The notes under the pieces are model-generated. The model ran no database searches. It was not told where the DNA came from and was given only the letters and a program-made list of their open reading frames with translations. The position numbers and the translations under genes were made by a program. DNA of 64,000 nt, from the NCBI GenBank assembly GCA_037043235.1, contig JAWRVZ010000025.1, positions 984,001 to 1,048,000 on the forward strand. Reading direction: 5' to 3'. Each line of letters opens with the position of its first letter. The first letter of the stretch is position 1. Of this stretch, positions 47,100 to 58,764 are shown piece by piece. The DNA comes from Rhodeus uyekii (taxonomy: Eukaryota; Chordata; Actinopteri; Cypriniformes; Acheilognathidae).

Positions 47100-48090
47100 C
47101 TTAGATTCCCTTTCATGGGAACTCGAGCCTCATCGAAATGCTAGGGGAATGGCTTGGCATGTAGTCTCGTGAAGCACTGAGAAATTGATCATGGAATGAT
47201 TGTGTTGGGTTGATGACGTCATGATCCAGGATCATAAAAGGGCACCAGAAACCGGAAGCGGCAGCTTTGAATGTCTTCAGCAAAGCTAATGTGTGCTTGT
47301 GTGAAGCTGGTTGATCTGCGTGTGTGAAAAAAAAGTATATCTTTCCCTAGTTAGGTCAAAAAAAGACAAGGGACTTCCACACCTTTTAATGGCGAACCTC
47401 CTCCTCTTATGTTAGACTTGTTTGGAGAACACCAGAGGCATGCTCTTGGGTGGTTTGCACCCATGCTGCAACAATCCAGCTCTGTGGAGGTGGATGTGTT
47501 AGTGTTGAGGCTGGAAAGGAAATTTCGTCATCTTCCTCCTAGGCCTATGAGGAACTTGTCGAGGTTGTGAATCGCACGGTCTCACGACTAAGCATTAAAA
47601 AATTTGACTGCCAAGACCAGGGATGCTAATCATAAGAAATGCATATAAATGAACATCTCCTGTGCGATTCCATCCCAACCTCAGAGGTAAATCCCCAGAT
47701 CTGCCCACCAAGCCATTTGGGTCACTTTACGCTGGTGAGCAGATTATATTCCACTCCAACCTGGCAATGGTAGGCTGACACATCCTACTTCTACTGCGGG
47801 TTTTACAAGTGGAGTTACTTTCCAGCTGCAGCCTCACAACCTCTCCTAGGGCCGCTCAAAGTGCGGTGTCACCACCCATTACCCCCTCAAGAGAACCGTG
47901 GGATCAGGCCAACGCTCTCTGGCTCAGCCTCTGGCATGAGGACAGATCTGAGTATCATTCTCGGCGCTAAACAGGCTAAGAGCATGAGAACCTGACACTA
48001 GGGGTAATCTTCCTCAACTGCTGCCCCTCAGTTGGGTTGCTCTGGGGGAGTCGCCCCTCTGAGCAGGGTCTTAGAGCACTTAACTCAGGC

Positions 48091-48302
48091 GTTCCTCAAG
48101 AAACCGGGCCCTGTGGTGGTAGCTCTTCAAGTACCAGAGGTCAGCCTGGAGAGGCTGGTTCCCTCGGTGGACTTTCTGGTCATGTGCACACATTCCAGAT
48201 GTCTCCTAACTGGTCCCTATGGGTATTGTTCCTCAAGAAACCCGGCCCTGTGGTGGTAGCTCTTCAAGTACCAGAGGTCAGCTTGGAGAGGCTGGTTCCC
48301 TC
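48091..48302 (+). repeat. 75-bp direct duplication, 137-bp period
   Basis: 48091-48165 and 48228-48302 are nearly identical, differing at only a few positions. Both run from GTTCCTCAAGAAACC through GGCCCTGTGGTGGTAGCTCT to GAGGCTGGTTCCCTC. It is an internal tandem duplication with 62 bp of non-repeated spacer. Confidence 0.92.
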
Positions 48303-48944
48303 AGCACTCTTGCATGGGGTTGGATCTGAGGACCGCCCCCTCTGCTAAGAAGGCTATGAGTAGAGGTTCTGCCACCTAGTGTGTCAGATATCATACTAGC
48401 GATCCTCCTCAACTGTTGCCCCCGAATCAGGTTGCTATGGGGAGTCACTCGCTCTAGAGTTTTCTTGCAGGTTCTAGTCTCTAGAACCCGTAACTGATGC
48501 TCCTTGTCAACGCGTATGCTATCGACGGGTGCACCCTTACAGTTTGGGAGTGGTCCTGAGGGGTCACTCCTTCATACACAGCCTCGAGAGGCTGTTTTCC
48601 TTTGGAAAGTCTCTGGTCATGTATCTACGCCTACCAGAAGTCTTCCAATGCATTGTGCAAGGCAGACCTAGGGGTCATCAGGGTTCTCTCCTCGCACCCG
48701 AGAGGTTTGTGTGGCTGCCTTGCTTACCACATACCTCCGGGTGACTCATTCTCAGTACTTGTTTCTTTCGTGTCTTCTCCCCCCTTGGTGATTATGGCCA
48801 GGACTCAAGAACAAGATCATTCCAGTGTGAGCACTGGATCCTTATGTCCACTAGGTCTCCTCGTTGCGAAAGGACCGACCAGCTGTCTTTCTGCTCGGGA
48901 CCCTCAGGTGGACCCCGGCATCTAAACTATTTTGAGCAGATAGA

Positions 48945-49108
48945 TAGCTGAGGCTATCTATGCGAGAAAGCAGAAATGCAGCAAGAGGGCGGATCCGTGC
49001 TAGGCTAAAAACAAACCCTAGCCGGCCTGCTCTTCCGTCCATCCTGCTCTCCAATGTTTGCTCCCTGGACAACAAATTGGACCACATCCGACTCCAACTA
49101 CATGGCAT
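48945..49108 (+). pseudogene. LINE ORF2 N-terminal fragment
   Basis: A plus-strand frame reads RESRNAARGRIRARLKTNPS and continues RPALPSILLSNVCSLDNKLD. This matches the conserved start of the endonuclease domain of fish LINEs (RPALPSILLANVRSLxNKxDEL). The frame ends shortly after in a stop (HGMS). A 5' portion with no 3' end is unusual for LINE copies, so a rearrangement is likely. Confidence 0.7.
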
Positions 49109-49111
49109 GAG

Positions 49112-49356
49112 CTAACCAAAAACTTAACAAACTTTAATGATCAAATAAAATATAAATACAAACTAAACGTAATGGTGGCAGTCCCTCACGGACGACTGCC
49201 GCCCACACAAACACAAAACACAACATAAAGTCCAGGCCTGGTCCTCTCTCGTCCTTCACTGTCGTCGCTCCTCCTTTTAAGCCTCGTGAGATACCAATCA
49301 CGCCACCATCTCTCATGATGCTCCCATGGTCCCTCAACCCTGCCCTGCTCGCCACA
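49112..49356 (-). mobile_element. LTR fragment, family D (inverted, truncated)
   Basis: The minus strand starts TGTGGCGAGCAGGGCAGGGT and runs parallel to the LTR at 22947-23264 through CCTTTTAAGCC (inverse) and the GGCCTGGACTTTATG block to ATTAAAGTTTG. The last part of the LTR is missing. It differs from the 22947 copy by several indels and many substitutions, so the copies are old or from different subfamilies. Confidence 0.8.
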
Positions 49357-49466
49357 GGCTGAAATGACAATAAAAGCTTTGACTACATGCCAACGCTTTC
49401 CCCTAGCGTTTCAAAGCAGCATCTCGTTCCCCCTTACGGAACTAATGTTACATACATAACCTGAGA

Positions 49467-51072
49467 TGTTTATGTCAAAACAAATTACAACTTTAAAGCA
49501 TCACACCAATTTCAAAAGGTTCCTGACTGCTTTTAACAAGTACCCGCTATTACCATGCTAATACCAAACTCCGTCAGCCATACAATGTATCAATATGTGA
49601 GCCATGCAAAGTGCAGTAATTTTCTAACTTCAAACACATGCCCTCCATCCAGTACTTTGCCTTCCTAAGACATTTCAACCAACCTGAAGTCAACAATCCC
49701 AAACAGACTCGTTCTGGCTGATTACACAGACTATAGTTGTCACAGTGACAGGTTAGATTTCTCGGGACACCCATTTCAGTAATATCTGTCAAGTAGAAGG
49801 CATCTAATGTGTGGTATTTCCTCCCCACAAAAAAAAATTATTCTCAGCACAATAATAGCCAGCCTGTCATGACAAACATTAATACATCTTCTTGTATGTG
49901 TCACAATGCACTTGTTTTTGTGAATATTTTATGGATGTGATCAGCACCGTACTGCTTTACATAGTACCATTTGATTTTGTTGCATCAAAAATAAAATAGA
50001 CAATTAAAGTAGCAGAAATATATGTATTTTCTTTCTATGCAGCTAGATAAGATTGAATGTGAACATTTCCACCATTTCAGAAACTCACAATGGAGGAAAA
50101 GGGTATCTCAATGACTTAAATGGGTTTTACTGGGTCTAGCCGCTCTCTATGAAGACGCTATTGAAGAGGGTATGCACACAAGTACTGAAAGTGGGGTTAC
50201 TATTGCCGGACAAATTGCTGTAATGGAATTAGACTTGACAACCTTCATTCTCAACACATCAAAGGATGGAGACAAGAAAGGGGACTGGGATAGGATGGGA
50301 GAAAGTGCTATTCATTAAAGACAAGTATATTTTGATGAGGTGTGGCATCACCAGTTGTTTGAAGGGTCTTCGATACATTTCCAAGATCAAAACAGAGCTA
50401 CAAAAACGTTGTCGATATGATTTGACTTGTGATTCAAATTGTCCCTAATGCTGTAAGTGGTGTATTTTATAAAAAGAAAATAGAGGAATTGGGTAAACTC
50501 TCTGATGCTTTTGAACATGCCTTGAAGTTTTTGTACCCATTTATTTTTCTATTTTCTGTAAAGCTGCTTTGGAACCAACTGTAAAAACAGCGATACTCTG
50601 CTGAACTTCTGACGGGGAAGGGAAACACACCTCCTCGCCGCCAAAGCTACAGCGCTACAACGCTACAGCCGCTTGCAGCCGCTCACAGGGGGTTGGGGAC
50701 CACCTCTAAACAATACATAAAGGTGAACATTTAGGAGTTTAAGAAACGTAACATTGAACACTTAAGGAAGGAAATAAATACACAATATAATTACACTAGC
50801 ATAACATGTAAAGGCAACCAATGCTTGGTTAGTGCACACACATTAGAACTAGTCAGTAGTGAACACACAAACACACAGTCAGAAATGTTTGCTGTGGCGC
50901 CAGGAAACGATTGGGAGATAGGTGCATAGATAGTAAAGGCCTAGGTGAGATAGGAAAATTCAATTTTTTATATTAATTTCATAAATTAAATTTTATTTAA
51001 TTGAATGTGTCCTTGCTAAATAAAGTTTAAATTACACTGACCCTAAACTTTTGAAGTGTGTATATATATATA
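49467..51072. other. Noncoding DNA
   Basis: 50560-50590 (CTGTAAAGCTGCTTTGGAAC) resembles one end of a dispersed fish repeat. 50610-50700 is a GC-richer patch with GCTACAGCGCTACAACGCTACAG repetition. No gene recognised. Confidence 0.45.
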
Positions 51073-51094
51073 TTGTGAATATGTTCATTCAGAA

Positions 51095-51156
<62 letters not shown>

Positions 51157-51178
51157 TTCTGAATGAACATATTCACAA
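51073..51178. repeat. Long inverted repeat with microsatellite stem
   Basis: The outer arms are perfect complements for about 28 bp: TTGTGAATATGTTCATTCAG, AATGTGTG on the left and the inverse ending ATATTCACAA on the right. The inner stem is GT/CA dinucleotide and the centre is a TA run. The CA side is longer than the GT side. The whole could fold into a hairpin of about 50 bp. Confidence 0.95.
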
Positions 51179-52088
51179 ACATCCATTAAAAAATAAAAAA
51201 ACACTAATTAAATTATGCACAAACACACATATAACATATTATTCAAAGCTATAAGCACAAATACATGCATGCGCACAAAATCTAGATTTTAAAAAAGGAG
51301 GGGCTGAGAGTTTAGAGGGCTTTTCATAAATCACATATGTCATTCTTTTGTAAATATTTGCATGTGCTAATTGAGACCATTAGTGTTTTCAATGGGGCAC
51401 AAAGGCATTTGAGTAGAGTGCAGAAAAACTAGATAAGTAGAGAGCTACAGATCACTACCTTAATTGGCTATCGTTTATTAAGCCTGGACAGTCTTTGTTG
51501 TTGATGAATACACTGCAACAGTGATAGGGTATGAAGGGTGACTGTGGGCGGTGTGTGTACTGATCCCCACAGGGGAGGGAGGATGTTATATCACAATAGA
51601 TGATGTACTAACATGATGTTCACATTAGCATCAGTGTCTCTGACAGAAGTTGTAGGTTTCCAAATACAAGACAGGGTTTAACAGGGAAACTAAAGTACTA
51701 AAACAAATCACTTATTAAAACTTTATTCTCAACAACATCTTTCTCTCTTGTTCTACAATGAGCCAATAATGTGTCTACAATGATAGTTATTGTGATAAAT
51801 CATTCACCAATTAACATAATTCTAGCTTGGAGCTCTATTGGAAGGATAATTATCAAATGTTCAGTAGACCATCATGCATCATGCAATCAATATCATTAGC
51901 CAAGAGGTAACACACATGCTGTGAAGAGAGAGAGCAACAGATAAATCTAATATCTACAGGAAGTCAGAATCAAAAAAATATGTTTGTATTTGTGTATATA
52001 TTTGTGTGTGTATGTTTGCGTATCTTTCTTTCTTTGTGTATGTTTGTGAATCTCTATACACACACACACACACACATATACATATAAA
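51179..52088. other. Noncoding DNA
   Basis: A CA microsatellite at 52058-52079 directly precedes the Tc1 element. No gene recognised. Confidence 0.5.
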
Positions 52089-52245
52089 CCCTTTTTCAGG
52101 ACTGTGTATTTTTTAATGTTGTAAAAATCCAAATAACTTTACAGATCTTCATTGTAAAGGGTTTAAACAATGTTTTGCATGCATGTTCAATTAACCATAA
52201 TCAATTGATTAACATGCACCTGTGGAATGGTCGTTAAGACCTTAA

Positions 52246-53101
52246 CCCTTTCACACATACGATCACACCGGTGTGATCAGTCTTGGCTGGGCCCTGGAGG
52301 GTACGATCACATCAGTGTGATTAGAACGTTTTTGCATCACGTCATCAACTACTAAATTCAAATGTGTTTTCGCGCGTCATCTGGCGCCGATCCAGATATG
52401 GACGCACTCAGATCTTGTCATATATCACAACTACTCAGAGTTTTCAACCACATAAGGTTTATTTTCGGTTTCAGACATTTAAATACTCATAAGTACTTGC
52501 AAAACAATACATTTATAGTTTGACAAATACACACTGATGTCCATGAAAGCAGAAATAGCAATTGTTCAATTATAAATTGATCAGATAAATCAGATACACA
52601 TTGCATAGGTCAGAATCAGAATCAGAACAGGTAACTATAAAGTTCACGGTTTTCTTCTCCCACTCCAATCGGTCACTTACTGTCATGTTTTTCGGGATAA
52701 GTGACTGAATTTGCGTTGTAAATCAGACCGATCAGATTCTCCGAACTGCGGTAAAAAAAACATGGCGGCGCCCATCGCGCATCATAGATCAGCTAGCATG
52801 ATCATTATAAAGGTTTTTAAACGACAAAACACATTCACTTCCACATATTTGAGAATTGGAATATCAGGTTGAAAACATAGCCAACAAGTTATGAATATTG
52901 GTGAATATTTTGAATAAAGAGTGATATGAAGACATACACTAAATAAATTAGATGCACCTGTCATACAGGGCTTTTGAGGCTGCGTTGTGTCAAAATGACA
53001 AGCACAACACGTTGCCATGGAAACAATAAGGTAAACATTCGCCTAAAAAAAACTCACACTGGAGGGTGAGAGAGAATATTTAGAACTTTTGTGCGAAAGG
53101 G
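52246..53101. mobile_element. piggyBac-like nonautonomous element
   Basis: The ends are CCCTTTCACACATACGATC and the inverse of TTTTGTGCGAAAGGG, a terminal repeat of about 12 bp with one mismatch starting CCC, as in piggyBac. It is flanked by TTAA on both sides (52242-52245 and 53102-53105). Removing it restores the Tc1 sequence. A perfect 18-bp palindrome GATCACACCGGTGTGATC (52261-52278) and a near copy at 52304-52322 are subterminal. There is no transposase ORF. Kolobok elements also use TTAA and are the alternative. Confidence 0.85.
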
Positions 53102-53200
53102 TTAACAGCTTACAGTGAGTAGGCATTTAAGGTCACAGTTCTAAAAACGCAGGACACTGAAGAGACTTGTCTACCGACTATGAAAAACACCCAAAGAAAG

Positions 53201-54187
53201 ATGCCCAGGGTCCCTGCTCAAGTGCATTAGGCATGCTGCAGGGAGGCATGAGGACTGCTGATGTGGCTAGGGCAATAAATTGCCATGTCCATACTGTGAG
53301 ACGCCCAAGACAGAGCTACAGGGAGACAGGAAGAACAGCTGATCATCCTCGCAGGGGAAAACCACGTGTAACAACACCTGCACATGATCGGTACATCTGA
53401 ATATCACACCTGCATGACCTGCATAGGTGCAGGATGGCCACAACAACTGCCCAATTCACACCAGGAACACACAATCCCACAATCCATCAGTGCTCAGACT
53501 GTCCGCAATAGGCTGAGAGTGGCTGGACTGAGGACTTGTAGCCCTGTTGTAAGGCAGGTCCTTACCAGACATCACCAGCAACAATGGGCACAAACCCACC
53601 TTCACTGGACCAGACAGGAGTGGCAAAAAGTGCTCTTTACTGATGAGTCACGGCTTTGTACGGATTCGTGTTTATCGTCGAAGGAATGAGCGTTACACCG
53701 AGGCCTGTACCCTGGAGCGGGATCGATTTGGAGGTGGGTGGTCCATCATGGTCTGGGGCGGTATATCACATCACCATCGGACTGAGCTTGTTGTCATTGC
53801 AGGCAATCTCAATGCCTTGCGGTACAGGGAAGACATCCTCCTCTCTCATGTGGTACCCTTTATGCATGCTCATCCGGACACGATCCTCCAGCAGGACAAT
53901 GCCACCAGCCATACTGCTCGTTCTATGCATGAGTTTCTGCATGACAGCAATGTCAGTGTTCTGCCATGGTCAGCGAAGAGCCCGGATCTCAATCCCATTG
54001 AGCACGTCTGGACCGGTTGGATTGCAAGGTGAGGGCTAGGGCCATTCCCCCCAGAAATGTCCAGGAACTTGCAAGTGCCTTGGTGGAAGAGTGGGGTAAC
54101 ACTCTCACAGCAAGAACTGACAAATCTGGTCCAGTCCATGACTGCAGTACTTCAAGCAGCTGGTGGCCACACCAGTTACGGACTGTT
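53201..54187 (+). pseudogene. Tc1 (DD34E) transposase pseudogene
   Basis: The expected start ATG (53201, MPRVPAQVH) meets a stop at codon 10 after a small deletion. The next frame gives LGMLQGGMRTADVARAIN and RRGKPRVTTPAHDRYI. Another gives ISAQTVRNRLRVAGLRTC and KVLFTDESRL, with the first catalytic aspartate. A third gives RVYRRRNERYTEACTLERDR, LQQDNATSHTARSM with the second aspartate, and KSPDLNPIEHVW with the glutamate. Thirty-four residues separate the last two, the Tc1 signature. All three catalytic residues survive but are spread over frames, and the usual stop is lost. Confidence 0.9.
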
Positions 54188-54336
54188 ACTTTTGATTTTT
54201 GACATGTCTGTGAATCATTTTTAGTTTATGTCTTATGGTGTTGACTTTTTTAGTGTTCATACAAATATTTACACACATTAAGTTTACTGAAAGTAAAAAC
54301 AGAGGTCAGAGGATGTTTCTTTTTTTGCTCAGTTTA

Positions 54337-54559
54337 CATACAAATATATATGAGGGGGTCAATGTCCATCATTTTGTAAACAATTGTTTATAAAGAAAAA
54401 TGCAATGTCACAACATTGAAATTATTTTCAATCTAAACCACGAAAGCAAGCCAGTGTATATCACAAGCAATATCTAACCTTTGCATGAGAGTTATGCCTG
54501 TGAAGAAGTCTCAAAACCCAGTCAATTATTAACTACAGAAACTGAAAGAAAACAGTCTC
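54337..54559. other. Noncoding DNA
   Basis: No feature recognised between the Tc1 right end and the next repeat. Confidence 0.5.
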
Positions 54560-55015
54560 CATATCACCCACAATTCAACCTGATTGGGGTGATCAGCTTG
54601 AACTAGGGGTGACATGGAGTCAGATGCCAAAAGCTCAATCGGTCTGGCCATTCCCCTCAGATCTCAGGCATCAACAAGATATGTTCAGTTTCACCCACAG
54701 AACTGCTGCTCACTGGACAATTTCTCCTTTTCTGACAATTCTCTGTAAACCCCATAAATGGTTGAACATGAAAATCCCAAGTAGATCAGCAGTTTCATAC
54801 CTTCTCAGACCATCCAGTCCGGTACCAACAACCCTGCTGCATTCAAAGTCGCTTAAATCACCTTTCTTTCCAATTCGAATGCTCAGTTTGAAATTCAGCA
54901 GATCATCTTGGCCTGGTCTACATACCTAAATGCTTTGAGTTGATGCCATTTGATTGGCTGATTGGATATTCGCATTAAATGGGTGAACAGATGTACTTAA
55001 TAAAGCGGCCAGTGA
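54560..55015 (+). repeat. Dispersed vertebrate repeat ending in AATAAAGCGGCCAGTGA
   Basis: The blocks CCAACAACCCTGCTGCATTC, AAAGTCGCTTAAATCACCTT, GATGCCATTTGATTGGCTGA and GTACTTAATAAAGCGGCCAG follow the order of a repeat I recall as widespread in fish and amphibian genomes. I cannot name its class with certainty. The 106-codon ORF in it is not a recognised protein. Confidence 0.55.
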
Positions 55016-57015
55016 TTGTGTTCAAATTTCATCTAAAATGTAAACCATTTTAATAAATGTGCAACTGTTCAGACAAATTACAGAACATTGAATTCACACA
55101 ATGAAATAGGTTGATTTTATTTTATTTATAATAAATTAAGTTATTTAAAATGTAACATTAAATAATAGTTTTATTCTGTTCTGAGATTAGATTACTGATT
55201 CATTAAAGAATAAATACAAATCAATAAATTAGTGAAATGCACATTAAGGTTTATAATGATAATTGCATTTAGGCATAGCTTATATTAGACTCATTTGAAT
55301 TTCATATATTATTAAATGTTCAATTTAAAAGGAAAGCTCTTTCCAAAAATGTTGTATTATTTAATGCTAAATGAGAGTCCTATGTGTCTAACTACTGTAG
55401 TACCATTGCACAGGTCTCGGCAATTACAGATTCATCAGTCGACAAACGATTCATAAAGTTTTGTACAATTCTAAAGTTGCTACATGTATGTGGAGTTATG
55501 TTTTAGATGCTGTAAGGATGTTGATATTGAATGTTTCAGTGTCTTCCCAAATGCTCAAAACAGTTTGTGTGCACATTATATATATTTTTTTTCTTCTCTC
55601 TTCTCTCTCTTATTGCTTCAAGCTTCATCCTACCAGAGCTAAACAGAAGTCCAGACTTCTTTTAAGATTATAGAGAAACCGAGCTCCTCCCAGAAGCAGT
55701 CTTATAGCCCAGAGCTTTGATTCCAAAAGAATCCAGACACATGGAAGCTGAGGCTGACAGACAGGCCTTCCCTTCTGCGACTGGAACAAACAACTCAGAC
55801 ATGGTACTGCAGACAACTCCAATCACTGTGCAACTCCAAAAAGAAGAAATTTGGGTACAACCTTGATCCATGTATTACCAAAATACTGCTCTAAATGTTT
55901 CAAGCTTTATTTGGAGGATTCTGTGAGGACACGACAAATTCGATCAACAAAACTGTGGATGTAGGGACAAAAAATTTTCTTGGTACATTTTGAATCTACA
56001 TTTTTTCACTCCTTTGTGAAGTTATTCACCAATTAAATGAAAAGCTGCAGCCGGAAAAACATTTTGCACATTCTTCAAAGACTGCCTGAATTTCTCCAAG
56101 GTAAAAGTAAGGCAAAAATGCTACCAGAGTAAAGTTTTGATACTGCATGAATAAACATTGCGACATATGAAAAATTATGGTTCTAGCCACTGACCCCTTT
56201 TTTTACATTTCTGAGTATTGCTCAAAATGAATAAAACAGTGAAATGCAAACTCAGAATATTACACACAGCTGCAATAATTAAATATGTTAAATAACACAA
56301 ATATATTTTATGTATTTAATCTCACTTTATTAATCAATGTCTTTGCTGCTGACTTTGGATCAAATTCAACTGTACAAAAAGGAAAGATTATTTTAGTTAA
56401 ACATCACATTTCACTTGTTGCAGCCTCGTGCTAAAATGTAAACAAAACAAAAAGCTCGCCCAAAATCTACACTTCTACAAACTTACCCATAATGACAAAG
56501 CAAAAACTATATTTGGGATAACACTGCAAACATATAAAAAAAAAACTTAAATTAAATATCAAAGTCATATTCAGACAATTTGCTATGACACTTGAAATTT
56601 AGCACACTTAAAATTAAGGGGTCTAAATACTTTATAAATGCACTACACTTTCATATATTTTTAATATTTCATTATCTTTCTCACATTCATAAATTGTTCA
56701 TTAAAATATTCTGTTATTTCTAGTCTTTATAGAGCTAAGAATCTCTTCAAAAATCCTTGAAATTGCTTGAAATTATTATTTTTTAAATAGAACTTATAAT
56801 TGACTCTATAAATTCATGGAAACAATGTCATATAATGCATTAAGAAATAATAATGATAATAACAAAAACAATAATAATAAAACAACTTACAGCATTCTTA
56901 TCAAAGCTTCCATGTCTATAAGAAGTCATTTTTGCAATTTTCCCCAAACCAAAAACTAGACAACATTTGTAACATTACAAAGTTGTAGTGATGCCTTCTT
57001 TTTCCAAGAAGAATA

Positions 57016-57017
<2 letters not shown>
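55016..57017. other. Noncoding AT-rich DNA
   Basis: A GC-richer part at 55625-55870 has overlapping minus ORFs of 65 and 67 codons without recognised domains. The rest is featureless. Confidence 0.45.

Positions 57018-57089
<72 letters not shown>
57018..57089. repeat. TA microsatellite
   Basis: 72 bp of uninterrupted TA/AT dinucleotides (about 36 units), followed by a short TATC tract. Confidence 0.97.
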
Positions 57090-57091
<2 letters not shown>

Positions 57092-57469
57092 ATCTATGAG
57101 GATCACTGTGTTAAATTAATTTAAATTATATTAAAAAAATTACGAAAATGATATAACCAATCCAATACATACATGCATGCATACACACACACACACACTT
57201 AAAACAATTTTGCATTGTTAAATAAATATTGTGACATTTAATATGCAAAGTATCCCACATTGCATTTTCTTCAATGTAATGCAGCCCTAGTCACAATTCA
57301 TTAGAATTTGCAGCAACAATGCAGAATACATTGTCCTTCTACACAGAACATTTAAGTTTGCAAAGCACAAAAATGTGAGATCAAGAAATCACTTGAAGAG
57401 GGAACGAGACGCTGCGTAGAACGCTTTGGGGAATAACTTGATGATAGTCTCGTGAAGCACTATGTAAAC

Positions 57470-58764
57470 CAGGGGTGTCAAACTCAATTGCACAGGGGGC
57501 CAAAATCAAAAAACACTTTAGGTCGCGGGCCGAACAGGATAAACGTATTGAACACATTAAAACTAAACTTTTAAAACTTACCTTTTTTGAACATAAATGT
57601 GAATAAAAACAGACAGGAATATTATTCTGGAATTAATCAACTTATATTTTAAATATAAAAAAAATAAAAAACCCTGTCTAAATTATACAAGTTAGAAATA
57701 AAGTAAACGATAAAAGTTAAAAGAACAAACATTCAAATTTATTTACTCTTATGTCATTTTATATAAAACGTATATTTTAAATATTCAAAAAGATTTTACT
57801 CTCCATAAAAATATATCCTGTCAAAATTATACAAATTCAAAATATGGACATGCTGCATAACAAAACCTGGAAATCTAAATAAAATTTTTGCTTTTCAGCA
57901 ATAACAAATCAAATCATTCTGTTGTCTTTGCTCTTTTATCATTTGTCTCATAGTGCCGTTTTATTAAATTATTTAATTACCACCACATCTCCGCTAATGA
58001 GACACACGGGTATACCGGCATATATATTACATATCAGTAAACATATACCGTATTTTACCGCATATAACCCGTGGGTTATAGCAGATTTTACAAACTATAT
58101 CACAGTTTTTTTTACACGTAATAATACTTCAGTAAATTTGTTACGTCCCTAAGGATGTAGTTTTTTTTTTTTTTTTGCACTGAATTTTCTTTCTGGCGCT
58201 GATAGGCTGTCTGACCTGTCAATCATGCAATTGACATGATTGGCTGTGCTGCCATGAGGGCGGGCTCTTCTCATCCGATGATCAACACCTGAATTTCGCG
58301 CACAAGCACTGTGTACCCAGCCTGAACAGTTATGGATAATTTCGAAATGTGATCTTACACAAAAAGTTCATCAATCTATGTTGGGTTGTGCCAACGTTTT
58401 TTTACACAAAACCCACGAATTTTAGGGTGCAGATTCTCGTCTGCAGGTTACATGCGGGGAGATACGATACTCAGCCTCCCATCGGTTTTTAAAGGTTCTG
58501 TATTCAGAATCAACTTTTCTCTTCAGCATTGTGAGGGCTAGCTTCGCAATAACTTGCAGCATCATAAGCTAGACTTGATTAACACGGGAAGTTAACGTCG
58601 GCAAGGCAGCTGAAGCGCTGCATTATGGGATCTGTAGTTTATTGTGTTACCAGCGCTTCATATCGCAGGGCCATTGATAATAATATATAAAATTATCTCG
58701 CGGGCCGGACATAATTACACGCCGGGCCGGATGTGGCCCGCAGGCCTTGAGTTTGACACCTATG
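57470..58764. mobile_element. Nonautonomous hAT element with 8-bp target duplication
   Basis: It begins CAGGGGTGTCAAACTCAATT and ends TTGAGTTTGACACCTATG, inverted copies. Both ends also carry the related GGTCGCGGGCCG and CGCGGGCCGG blocks. The 8-bp sequence ATGTAAAC flanks it on both sides (57462-57469 and 58765-58772), diagnostic of hAT insertion. No transposase was recognised in the 1295 bp. A poly-T tract near 58160 and a plus ORF at 57922-58152 appear meaningless. Confidence 0.92.

Larger units (their letters stand above)
47101..49466 (+). mobile_element. Composite DIRS-type retrotransposon, copy d
   Basis: A plus-oriented 5' terminal repeat (47101-47400; CATGGGAACTCGAGCC, GTTGATGACGTCATGATCC, AGTATATCTTTCCCTAG) leads into a gag-like region (about 47400-47600; APMLQQSSSVEVDVLVLR) and then to non-ORF sequence with an internal duplication (48091-48302). 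The 3' terminal repeat is at 49370-49466 (CATGCCAACGCTTTCCCCTA, CGTTCCCCCTTACGGAAC), the inverse of the left end of copy b. No reverse transcriptase or recombinase remains. A LINE piece and an LTR piece sit just before the 3' repeat. Confidence 0.75.
52089..54336 (+). mobile_element. Tc1-like transposon split by a piggyBac-like insertion
   Basis: From CCCTTTTTCAGGAC (52089) the sequence follows a well-known fish Tc1 family through AAAATCCAAATAACTTTACA, CATGCACCTGTGGAATGGTC and GTTAAGACC. It is then interrupted by an 856-bp insertion and resumes at CAGCTTACAGTGAGTAGGC. The right terminal repeat ends GGATGTTTCTTTTTTTGCTC, then AGTTTA. The outermost 20-odd bases expected at the left end are absent, replaced by microsatellite sequence. 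Without the insertion it would be about 1.4 kb. Confidence 0.85.

Noticed and set aside
48032..48925. ORFs of 71-107 codons, plus strand
   Set aside because: They lie in the DIRS copy d interior and include the duplicated segment. No gag, reverse transcriptase or recombinase motif is present in them.
4035..57200. CA, TA and GT runs with regular spacing, considered as CRISPR-like arrays
   Set aside because: They are simple microsatellites with no repeat-spacer structure, in eukaryotic DNA.
57922..58152. A 76-codon ORF inside the hAT element, considered as transposase
   Set aside because: It has no hAT catalytic or dimerisation motifs and lies in AT-rich filler.
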